A DNA stretch of 47,192 bases from Nocardia uniformis NBRC 13702 (lineage in GTDB: Bacteria; Actinomycetota; Actinomycetes; Mycobacteriales; Mycobacteriaceae), in NCBI RefSeq assembly GCF_001613345.1, contig NZ_BDCE01000050.1:1-47192 (forward strand). The letters run 5' to 3'. The position numbers and the translations under genes were made by a program. Of the stretch, positions 17,543 to 24,539 are shown piece by piece. The first letter of the stretch is position 1. Each line of letters starts with the position of its first letter. The notes under the pieces were generated by a model. It was not told where the DNA came from, did no database searches, and saw nothing but the letters and a program-made list of their open reading frames with translations.

Positions 17543-17965
17543 ATGTCGACCGAACCCACCCACGCCCATCTGCAGATCGGTCAGGTCGCCGAGCGCACCG
17601 AACTGTCGATCAAGACAATTCGGCACTACGACGAGGTCGGCCTGGTACGGCCCTCGGCACGGAGCGCGGGTGGGTTCCGCCTCTACACCGAGGCCGATAT
17701 CGCTCGCCTGCTGGTGATACGGCGCATGAAGCCGCTCGGATTCACGCTGGAACAGATGCGGGAATTATTGGCGGCACTCGACACTGTCGACGATGCGAGC
17801 GCGGACTCCGCGCGCTTCGCGGAGGCGACCGGTGTCCTGCGCGAATGCCGGGCCAGCGCGCAGGAGCGCTGCGAGACATTGCGCCGCCAACTGGCCTATG
17901 CCGAGGAGTTCACCGAACTACTGGCCACCTCGAGCGCCGTCCTCGTGGAGCGTAAATCGCGTTGA
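17543..17965 (+). CDS. MerR family transcriptional regulator
   Basis: A 140-residue regulator. QIGQVAERTELSIKTIRHYD is the winged HTH, and the following EVGLVRPSARSAGGFRLYTE is the family wing. A long helix (about 95-125) forms the dimer coiled coil. Only one Cys lies in the effector region (RECRASAQERCETL has two Cys spaced in the coiled coil), and there is no C-terminal metal loop like that of CueR or ZntR, so a metal signal is not indicated. It begins 1 bp after the SulP stop. Confidence 0.88.
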   Translation: MSTEPTHAHLQIGQVAERTELSIKTIRHYDEVGLVRPSARSAGGFRLYTEADIARLLVIRRMKPLGFTLEQMRELLAALDTVDDASADSARFAEATGVLRECRASAQERCETLRRQLAYAEEFTELLATSSAVLVERKSR

Positions 17966-18470
17966 GCCCGAGACGTATTCGACGGGGCCGGCAGTCGGGC
18001 GGCACGGAACCAGGGACAACTCATCCGATAGTCGGGCCGCGGCCCACTCCGCTGACCTGGCCGGTCGGCTGCGCCGGTGCTCTGTGTGGGTGCTGGAACG
18101 AGTCCGTTCCGGCTCATTCCAGCGCGCGAACGTTCTTCCGCTACTTTGTCCCCCACCGACTGACCACGAACAACCTCGCGCTGCGCCACCACGGCAACGC
18201 ACTGTCACCGGCCGCGCAGGAACGCCTCGACGAGCCCCACCGGCACTCGACCCACGCAGCAGAGAGCAGGTGTGGGATGTGGTGCGCACCTTGACCGCAG
18301 CGGTACGACGGTGCCGCTGACCACGCAGTACCTCGAGGATTCCATCGCGCGGGGGGGCTGCGGATGCGGCTGCGCACGCCGGACCGGCGCGCCGATGCGG
18401 AGCGTGTTCTCACCGAGGCGCTCGCCATGCCGGGACGCGGACGACCAGGCGTCGCTGTCGGCCCGGTTGA
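17966..18470. other. intergenic stretch without a recognisable gene
   Basis: No reading frame here has convincing domain content or a ribosome-binding site on either strand. It ends at a TetR-like C-terminal fragment, so part of it may be the eroded N-terminal portion of that gene, with frameshifts. Confidence 0.4.
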
Positions 18471-18590
18471 GCGATACCCTACCCCGACCTGGCCGCGCAC
18501 ATCCGCCACCATCTCGACCGTCCGAGCAAGGGCGATGAGTTCGCATTCGGGTTGACGCTGATCCTCGACAGCCGGAAACGGATGCGCGAC
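18471..18590 (+). pseudogene. TetR-family C-terminal remnant
   Basis: The 40-codon frame reads YPDLAAHIRHHLDRP and then GDEFAFGLTLILDSRKRMRD, matching the typical end of TetR C-terminal domains in which a YP.LA motif precedes a DEF.FGLdliLdgl-like segment. A stop codon lies immediately upstream in frame and no HTH is visible nearby. Interpreted as the tail of a decayed regulator gene. Confidence 0.5.
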
Positions 18591-18654
18591 GCCTCCGGAA
18601 GCTCACACATCCATCGAGCGGATCAATGCCCAAGGGGAGTAATACCGGCTCCGC

Positions 18655-19194
18655 TCACCGGAAACGTCCAGCGCGCGCCAGTATCTCGTCGACAGACCAC
18701 TGATCATCGGCGTGCGTACCGTACTTGCGGTCCACGATTCGACCATCCGGGGCGAGGAGGAAATCCGCAGGCCGCCCGAAATGGTCCTCACCCCGCCCCA
18801 GTGCACCGCTGACCGACCGCTGCCGCACCACTCCACGTGCCGCCGCCAGCCACGCCCGCGGATGCGCGACCGCCGTCGGCGTGGATTCGACACCGAACTC
18901 CATGTACAGGATTCGGTCCGGGTCGGCGATGACGGCGAACGGCAGATCGGCTTGGTATCGCCGAAGCTCCTCCGCCGCGGAATGGAATACGACGACCTCA
19001 TCGATCCCCGCACCCTGGATCTCCTCGTGCCGCCGCACGATCGAGCGCAGGTGCAGATGGCAGATCGGACATCCGGCGAAGCGACGGAACTGTAAGTGCG
19101 TCAACCGGTTCGACGACGGGACCGACACCGCCGTGCCGTCGATGGTGGTCAGGGCACGGGCGGGGACGACGTCACCGGTATCGAATTGGGCCAT
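18655..19194 (-). CDS. peroxiredoxin-like (AhpC/TSA-type) protein, copy 2
   Basis: A 179-residue paralogue of the gene at 15161-15700, differing at about 19 residues by eye, most at the N- and C-terminal ends. The redox site FAGCPICHLHLR (Cys42, Cys45) and all core residues are kept. The similarity extends about 60 bp upstream of the ATG, including the palindrome. It follows ccdA by 43 bp and tlpA, so it may be the cytosolic end of a disulfide-reduction chain, with CcdA and TlpA carrying reducing power across the membrane. It also appears to have its own promoter. Confidence 0.82.
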   Translation of the reverse strand: MAQFDTGDVVPARALTTIDGTAVSVPSSNRLTHLQFRRFAGCPICHLHLRSIVRRHEEIQGAGIDEVVVFHSAAEELRRYQADLPFAVIADPDRILYMEFGVESTPTAVAHPRAWLAAARGVVRQRSVSGALGRGEDHFGRPADFLLAPDGRIVDRKYGTHADDQWSVDEILARAGRFR

Positions 19195-19235
19195 AACCTC
19201 AGCGAACCACAGCCCACCGCCGAGCACGCCGACAG

Positions 19236-19251
19236 TGTCATTCCGCTGACA
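19236..19251. promoter_or_regulatory. Crp/Fnr-type palindrome TGTCA-N6-TGACA, site 2
   Basis: Perfect arms with spacer TTCCGC, 41 bp upstream of peroxiredoxin-like copy 2. It overlaps the stop codon and last codons of ccdA, so the operator is embedded in the end of the upstream gene. Confidence 0.7.
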
Positions 19252-20119
19252 GTCGGTCACGTTGAGCCGCAGCCCTGCGGCGGGCGCGGTACCAGCCGAA
19301 TGCGGTTGCGGCCAGGACCAGCACGACCAGGACAACCAGGATCGGACCGGCGCCGAGGGCGTCGACGCGGTCGGCGATCCCCTGCTGGAGTTTGCTCGCC
19401 GCGTCGATGATCGGATCGTGTGCGTCGCCGTCGGCGAAGTACAGTCGCAGCTCGTAGATTCCGTAGTAGCCGACGTAGAGGCCCGTCAGTATCAGCAGCG
19501 CTCCGGCGGTTCTGGTGAAATACGGCAGCACTTTTCGTACACCGGCGGTTACTGCGGTACCGGCCAGGGCGACCGCGACGGCGAGTACGCCGACCAGGAG
19601 CGCCATCCCGGCACCGTAGGCCAGATACGCGGCGATTCCGCCGACGACCGATCCACTGCGGAAGGTGGTTCCGGTGACAGCGAGAAATGGGCCGATCGTG
19701 CACGAGAGCGACGCGATGGCATAGGCGACGCCGTAGCCGAACATGGATGCCAGCCGGGCGGTGGGTGCGCCGCGAGCCAATTTCGGTAGCAGTACGGTGA
19801 TTTCGCGGCCGGCCAGCATCCAGCCACCGACCGCCAGCAGGACAAGACCGACGATTACGGTCACCGCGGGCAGATAGCGCAGCACGGACGTGGTGAGCGG
19901 GGCGATGACGAGCCCGAAGGTTCCGAAGACCACGACGAATCCGGCCGCCATCACCGCGGTGGCGGCGAGTGCGCGCCCTACCGCCGTCAGTCGGCCCGGG
20001 GCGGTCCCCTCCCCCGCCACCACCAGCATGAGATAGCCCGGCAGCAGCGCGAATCCGCACGGGTTCAGCGCCGCGACCAGTCCGGCCGCCAGCGCGAACC
20101 CCAGTGTCTGAGCGGTCAT
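19238..20119 (-). CDS. ccdA: CcdA-type transmembrane thiol:disulfide carrier
   Basis: A 293-residue protein with about six core membrane helices plus extra C-terminal helices. Two helices hold the redox Cys of the CcdA/DsbD-beta fold: Cys21 in LNPCGFALLPGY and Cys140 in IASLSCTIGPFL. It passes electrons from cytosolic thioredoxin to extracytoplasmic thiol proteins. It begins 9 bp after the TlpA-like lipoprotein stop, so that lipoprotein is its likely partner. The C-terminal extension (about 225-293) ends in a basic tail. Confidence 0.9.
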   Translation of the reverse strand: MTAQTLGFALAAGLVAALNPCGFALLPGYLMLVVAGEGTAPGRLTAVGRALAATAVMAAGFVVVFGTFGLVIAPLTTSVLRYLPAVTVIVGLVLLAVGGWMLAGREITVLLPKLARGAPTARLASMFGYGVAYAIASLSCTIGPFLAVTGTTFRSGSVVGGIAAYLAYGAGMALLVGVLAVAVALAGTAVTAGVRKVLPYFTRTAGALLILTGLYVGYYGIYELRLYFADGDAHDPIIDAASKLQQGIADRVDALGAGPILVVLVVLVLAATAFGWYRARRRAAAQRDRLSAE

Positions 20120-20128
20120 GACCGCCGC

Positions 20129-20674
20129 TCAGCCGAGCGCTTTGAGCTGCGCGTCCAGCTCCGATTCGCTGATCGCGCCACGCACCACATCGATATCGGA
20201 GTACTTGCTGATGAACGCGAACGCCGGTTGCGCGGTGATCCCGAACCGCTGCCACACCGCGCCGTCGGTATCGGCGATGGTCGTGAAGTTCAGACCGTAT
20301 TTGTCGGTGAAGTCCCGCATGGCCGATACCTCGTCCTGGGCCGCGACGCCGACGAAGGTGACTTCCGGGTGGGCGAGCGCCGCGGCGGCGATCCCCGGCG
20401 CTTCGCGCTGACAGGTCGGGCACCACGGCGTCCAAAACCACAGCACGGCCCGCTCGCCCGCCAGGGTCTCGCCCGAGAATTCCTTGCCATCAATGGTTTT
20501 CGCGGTGAACCGCAGTTCCTCCGGTACCGGTGCGGCCGTCGTCGCGGCGGTCGCCGGGACGGCGGAGGACGAGGTCGAGGCCGCCGTATCGGTGCTCTGG
20601 TCGGACCCGCCGCACCCGGCGGCGGCAACCACGGTGGCGGCGAGCAGGGGTATCAGTTTCCAGCCGAATGTCAC
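20129..20674 (-). CDS. TlpA/thioredoxin-like lipoprotein
   Basis: A 181-residue secreted thioredoxin-fold protein. Cys21 in VVAAAGCGG is the likely lipidated Cys, followed by a Thr/Ser/Ala-rich spacer (about 25-50). The thioredoxin domain (about 52-181) carries WCPTC (Cys85, Cys88) as active site and the cis-Pro region ITAQPAFAF. It probably reduces or isomerises disulfides on the outer face, supplied by CcdA encoded just downstream. GTG start with AAGG about 8 nt upstream. First gene of tlpA-ccdA(-prx), with a near-perfect TGTCA palindrome 77 bp upstream. Confidence 0.88.
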   Translation of the reverse strand: MTFGWKLIPLLAATVVAAAGCGGSDQSTDTAASTSSSAVPATAATTAAPVPEELRFTAKTIDGKEFSGETLAGERAVLWFWTPWCPTCQREAPGIAAAALAHPEVTFVGVAAQDEVSAMRDFTDKYGLNFTTIADTDGAVWQRFGITAQPAFAFISKYSDIDVVRGAISESELDAQLKALG

Positions 20675-20751
20675 GTGTGGGACCTTCCGATTCGTGAATT
20701 GAGTGCGGAACCATCATCCAACCCGCCCGATGCCGATGCCGGGTCCGACAT

Positions 20752-20767
20752 TGTCAGCGAGCCGACA
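20752..20767. promoter_or_regulatory. Crp/Fnr-type palindrome, site 3 (one mismatch)
   Basis: TGTCA-GCGAGC-CGACA, one base off TGTCA-N6-TGACA. The symmetry is extended outward: ATTGTC-N8-GACAAT is perfect. It lies 77 bp upstream of the TlpA-like gene. Confidence 0.6.
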
Positions 20768-20909
20768 ATCGATCCTCAGCCATCCTCCCGCGCTGTGCTG
20801 TTTCGAGGTCACGGTCTTCGAGGGGCGCGGCGGGAAGGCAACCACAGAGGCAGCCGAATCGCGGCAGATCACCGAGTAATCAACGATGATCGGGCGCGCC
20901 GCCCGGTCG

Positions 20910-21728
20910 CTACCGTGGTTTCTCGGCGACCATGAGCGTGTAGCCCAGGCTGCCGTCGGCGACCGCCTGGCGGGCCGCGTTCAGGTAGCGGGCCGCGAGT
21001 GCCCGATCCAGCCCGTTGGCGCGGAGGGTATCGGGAGCGGTGATGCGCAGCAGCTTGATCCGGGCTTCGATGTGGTCGAGCATCGCGGTCACCGCGTGGT
21101 CGTGGTTACGCACGGTGCTGACCCGCAGTCCGGCCGTGGTGAGCAGTCCGATATAGCCGTCGGCGGGCCGGGCATCGGCGATGCAGGAGATGTAGGCGGT
21201 GAGGTCGGTCAGCTCGGGCGGCAGCCCGGACTCCGCGATGATGACATCGGTGAGGCCGATGCGACCACCCGGGCGGAGTACCCGCGCGAATTCGGCTGCG
21301 GCGCTCTGCTTGTCCGGAAAAAGGCACAGCGCGCATTCGCAGATAACGACGTCGAAGGTGTCGGCGGGGAACGGCAGGGCGTCGCTGTCGCCTTCATGGA
21401 ATCGGACTCGATCCGCCAGACCCGCCGTGGCGGCATCGGCGCGGGCACGGGCGAGAACGGCTGGAGCGAGATCGATTCCGTCGACTGATACGTCGTATTC
21501 GGTGGCGAGCAGCCGCGCGGTGGCCCCGGGCCCGCACGCGACGTCGAGTACGCGCCCACCCGGCCGCAGGGTGAGCTGATCCGCCAACTGACGGGTCAGT
21601 CCGAATCCACCCGGGTGGTACGACTCCCCCAGCAGCAGCGACACCACATCGCCCGAATACGCTTGGACGCAACAGGCTTTGAGCTCGGAATCCGCTGGCC
21701 GTGGCATCCCGACGGGATGGGTGGACAT
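20910..21728 (-). CDS. class I SAM-dependent methyltransferase, ArsM-like
   Basis: A 272-residue methyltransferase. GGRVLDVACGPGATARLL is the SAM-binding motif I; DGIDLAPAVLARA and FHEGDSDALPF supply the following acidic and motif II positions. ICECALCLFPDKQSAAAEFA, then RVLRPGGRIGLTDV, resembles arsenite methyltransferases, where a Cys occupies the ISNCV position before L.PDK. The N-terminal KACCVQAYSGDVV has a Cys pair. This hints at a thiophilic substrate, but the full ArsM Cys triad is not shown. It starts 5 bp after the radical SAM gene (or at an overlapping GTG, 21737), so the two act together. Confidence 0.75.
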   Translation of the reverse strand: MSTHPVGMPRPADSELKACCVQAYSGDVVSLLLGESYHPGGFGLTRQLADQLTLRPGGRVLDVACGPGATARLLATEYDVSVDGIDLAPAVLARARADAATAGLADRVRFHEGDSDALPFPADTFDVVICECALCLFPDKQSAAAEFARVLRPGGRIGLTDVIIAESGLPPELTDLTAYISCIADARPADGYIGLLTTAGLRVSTVRNHDHAVTAMLDHIEARIKLLRITAPDTLRANGLDRALAARYLNAARQAVADGSLGYTLMVAEKPR

Positions 21729-21733
21729 GGTGG

Positions 21734-23422
21734 TCACTGTCCCTTCGGCGGCACGGCGCGCCTTCCGACATTGGTGGAGTCCGGCGCCAGTGGGCCGGGC
21801 TGTGCCGTACCGCTGCGGGCAATCATGGAACCATGTGGTGAGCGGGTGAGCAGCGGTTGCAGTTCGGCCGCGTTGGGTACGAGATCCGGCGTAACGACAC
21901 CGGTCATTTCGGCACGGACCTGCTCGCGGTACCCGACGCTGTTGTAGGCGCAGAAGGGAATGAGCCGCCCGTCCGGGGTGATCTCCTCCACGCAGCACTT
22001 CATGAGCTGCTTCACATTCAATGTGTAGGGGTCCTGGAAGTCCTGGATCACGATCATGAATGCCCGGTCGGCCAGTTCGCGGGCCGCTGCGGGCAGGTCG
22101 ATACCGCAACCACCCGGCCCGCACACAATGGATTCCGCCGCTGCAACCAACTTCTCGTCCGTGGTCGGTGTTCCGACGGATGCCGAAGCGCTCCACAGCT
22201 TTTCCAGTGCTTCGCGGATGGCGTAGTCGGGCACGACGCGATTGGTCACGTAGTCGAGGTAGTCCTCCACGGCCACCAGGCGCGGCAGCGGGACGACGGT
22301 GTGGTCGAATTCGCCGGGTGTGCCGTCGGTGATCAGGTAGGTGATCGACCGGCAGGTCGGGAAGCAGCACGGCACCGGAAAAAAGTCCTGAGGCACAAAC
22401 CATTCCGGCAACTGCTCGACAATCGCATCGACGACATCCGGGTTGGTCAGCCGCTGCAGCGGATCGAACTCCAGATGTCGGCCGGAGTGCGTGACGGGTT
22501 GGAAGGCGATCGCCCGCACCGCGGGATGGGCGAGGCCGTAACGGATGATCGCCCCCACCTCGTGCTCATTGACTCCCCGTTCGATCGCCGCGGCCAGGGT
22601 CACCGTCAGACCCGCCGCCGCACAATTGTCCAGTGCGCGTTGCTTGATCACCCGAAGATCGCGACCGCGGATCTTGCGGTGCGTCTCCTCCTCGAGTCCG
22701 TCGAACTGCAGATAGAGATTGACCACTTTGCCATTGCGGCCATTGCGCTCGGCCAAAGCCTCGACGAAGTTGCGGTCCGAGGCCAGCCGAATTCCATTGG
22801 TATTGATGGTGACCGTGCGAATCGGGCTGGCCTGCGCCATATCGACGAAGTCGAGAATGCGCTTGTGGATAGTCGGTTCGCCACCGGAGAACATCACCAC
22901 CTCGGGTTCGCCCTCGGCGGCGACGAACGCGTCGATCATGACCTGGCACTGCTCAGCGGTGATCGAATACCCGTCCGGCTGATGACCGGAGTCGGCGAAA
23001 CAGATCGGGCAATCCAGGTTGCAGCCGGTATTGACCTCGATCAGACCCAGACACGCGTGTTGCTTGTGGTCCGGGCACAGCCCGCAGTCCGACGGGCAGC
23101 CGTCACGAATCTCGGTCTGGAACCTCAGCGGCAGCGTGCCCGGTTTGTTGAACTTGGCCAGATCCAGGTACGCCTGCGCGTCGCTGTAGACCAGCGCTTC
23201 GAACCAGCCGTGTTCGCGGCAACGTTTGCCCAGGTACACCTTGTTGTCGCGAATATTGACCTGGGCGTCCACCACCACTTTGCACACCGGGCAGATGCTC
23301 TTGGTGTATTCGACGAACACCTCGTCTCGATCCGTCCGCTTCGTCGACTGTTCGCGTTCGGATCCAGGGGCGGTAGCCGGTACCGCCGAGCGCCCCACGA
23401 CCGCCTCATCGAACTCGTTCAC
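21734..23422 (-). CDS. radical SAM protein, Tes/MJ0619-like
   Basis: A 562-residue enzyme. The radical SAM cluster motif is CNLDCPIC (Cys134, 138, 141) followed by FSGGEPTIHK, the SAM-binding GGEP. Before it are Cys44/Cys47, Cys68 with His, and Cys109/113/116 plus Cys124. This order of a rubredoxin-like knuckle and a CP.DCGLC cluster is that of tetraether lipid synthase (Tes) and the methanogen methylase MJ0619. Further Cys occur in the PCCFPTC, CGPGGCG and KCC/FCAYN regions. These relatives form C-C bonds or methylate unactivated carbons. The substrate here is unknown. Followed directly by the methyltransferase; divergent from DUF427 across a shared palindrome. Confidence 0.85.
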   Translation of the reverse strand: MNEFDEAVVGRSAVPATAPGSEREQSTKRTDRDEVFVEYTKSICPVCKVVVDAQVNIRDNKVYLGKRCREHGWFEALVYSDAQAYLDLAKFNKPGTLPLRFQTEIRDGCPSDCGLCPDHKQHACLGLIEVNTGCNLDCPICFADSGHQPDGYSITAEQCQVMIDAFVAAEGEPEVVMFSGGEPTIHKRILDFVDMAQASPIRTVTINTNGIRLASDRNFVEALAERNGRNGKVVNLYLQFDGLEEETHRKIRGRDLRVIKQRALDNCAAAGLTVTLAAAIERGVNEHEVGAIIRYGLAHPAVRAIAFQPVTHSGRHLEFDPLQRLTNPDVVDAIVEQLPEWFVPQDFFPVPCCFPTCRSITYLITDGTPGEFDHTVVPLPRLVAVEDYLDYVTNRVVPDYAIREALEKLWSASASVGTPTTDEKLVAAAESIVCGPGGCGIDLPAAARELADRAFMIVIQDFQDPYTLNVKQLMKCCVEEITPDGRLIPFCAYNSVGYREQVRAEMTGVVTPDLVPNAAELQPLLTRSPHGSMIARSGTAQPGPLAPDSTNVGRRAVPPKGQ

Positions 23423-23534
23423 ACAGCCTCCTGGTTTGTGAAGCCACCGACCGGCTCCGATGACTCCACCCCAGCCATCCGGACGCGGACTGTCATGGGA
23501 ACTGTTGCTCGCCTGACAATGTTCACTCCGATCC

Positions 23535-23550
23535 TGTCATTGCGATGACA
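23535..23550. promoter_or_regulatory. Crp/Fnr-type palindrome TGTCA-N6-TGACA, site 4
   Basis: Perfect arms, spacer TTGCGA. It lies 112 bp from the radical SAM start and 67 bp from the DUF427 start, so it could serve both divergent operons. An extra TGTCA (23491-23495) and a TGACA near 23514 lie closer to the radical SAM gene. Confidence 0.7.
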
Positions 23551-23617
23551 ATCTGGCGGTGCGCCGCGTCGAAAGACGATTGACTGGCCGAAACGACGAC
23601 TGGAAGAGGTGCTCCGC

Positions 23618-23989
23618 ATGATGCGTGCAATATGGAACGGGACAGTGATCGCCGAAACGCCCAGGACTGTGCGGGTCGAGGGCAATCACTACTTCCCGCC
23701 GGAGTCATTGCGCCGGGAGTACTTCACTGCCAGCCCGACTCGGACGCTGTGCCCGTGGAAGGGCCTGGCCAGCTACTACAACCTGACGGTGGACGATCAG
23801 GTGAGCCCGGACGCGGCCTGGTATTACCCGAAACCGAGCCCCCTGGCGCGCAAGATCAAGAACCACGTCGCGTTCTGGGGCGACGTCCGCGTCGAAGGCG
23901 AACCCGAGACCTCCCGGCCGACTTCAGCAGCCGCCGGTGAGCGCCCCGGATGGCTGGCGCGACTGACGGGGCGAGGTGTCCGACCGTGA
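23618..23989 (+). CDS. DUF427 domain protein
   Basis: A 123-residue protein. The N-terminal half (WNGTVIAETPRTVRVEGNHY, FPPESLRREYF) and CPWKGLASYYNLTVD are the DUF427 signature, a small beta fold whose biochemical activity is not settled. The C-terminal tail (about 95-123) is Pro/Arg-rich. AGAGG lies 8 nt before the chosen ATG. Its stop overlaps the GTG of the next gene (GTGA), implying coupled translation with the Cys-Cys membrane protein. Confidence 0.82.
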   Translation: MMRAIWNGTVIAETPRTVRVEGNHYFPPESLRREYFTASPTRTLCPWKGLASYYNLTVDDQVSPDAAWYYPKPSPLARKIKNHVAFWGDVRVEGEPETSRPTSAAAGERPGWLARLTGRGVRP

Positions 23990-24372
23990 ACGACACGCCA
24001 CCTCCGGTGAGCACGGCGCCACGCCCGAGGGTGTCCGATCGGCTGCCGTCCTGGCGTATCGGCATTACCTCCGGCCTGGTCGGCATCCTGTGCTGCGTCG
24101 GCCCCACCGTACTCGCGATACTCGGAATCGTCAGCGGTGCAACAGCATTGGCGTGGGCCAACAATCTGTACGACAACTACGCGTGGTGGTTCCGCCTCGG
24201 CGGCCTGACCGTACTCGTAGCGCTGGTGTGGTGGTCACTGCGGCGTCGCGATCAGTGCAGCATCGATGGGGTGCGCAAACTGAAATGGCGACTGCTGACC
24301 GTGGCGGGCATCGCGGTGGGTACCTATGTGGTGCTCTATGCGGTCACCACCTGGCTGGGAACGTTCGCCTGA
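23986..24372 (+). CDS. membrane protein with MerT/MerF-like Cys-Cys helix
   Basis: A 128-residue protein with about three membrane helices. The first helix holds ITSGLVGILCCVGPTVLAIL, a vicinal Cys pair followed by Gly-Pro, very like the mercury-binding pair in helix 1 of MerT, MerF and MerC. A third Cys sits in the loop (RRRDQCS). A helix near the C-terminus follows. It could pass a soft metal ion or another thiophile across the membrane, but homology to true mercury transporters is not proven. Coupled to DUF427 by a GTGA overlap, under the shared TGTCA palindrome. Confidence 0.7.
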   Translation: MNDTPPPVSTAPRPRVSDRLPSWRIGITSGLVGILCCVGPTVLAILGIVSGATALAWANNLYDNYAWWFRLGGLTVLVALVWWSLRRRDQCSIDGVRKLKWRLLTVAGIAVGTYVVLYAVTTWLGTFA

Positions 24373-24392
24373 GACCGTTCTGACGCCGACCG

Positions 24393-24408
24393 TGTCATCG
24401 AACTGACC
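24393..24408. promoter_or_regulatory. Crp/Fnr-type palindrome, site 5 (one mismatch)
   Basis: TGTCA-TCGAAC-TGACC, one base off the perfect site. It lies 131 bp upstream of the multicopper oxidase start. A further TGTCA half-site is found at about 24418. Confidence 0.55.
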
Positions 24409-24539
24409 TTTCCGGCGTGTCAGCAATAATTGGCCACCTCGACAACACGCGCCTCCCAGTCGGCGCATGCGCGCGTGCGCGCTCGCTGGAACCCGATGAC
24501 TTTGTCCACCAAGGCATTCAGTTCGGCATCGGAGGCAGT

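Noticed and set aside
16516..17559. Long minus-strand frame opposite the SulP gene
   Set aside because: Asp/His/Gly-rich antisense artefact of the SulP codons, with no start signal.
21857..23548. Very long open frame on the plus strand opposite the radical SAM gene
   Set aside because: Mirror of a GC-rich coding strand; no domain, low-complexity charged composition, and the opposite strand encodes clear Cys motifs.
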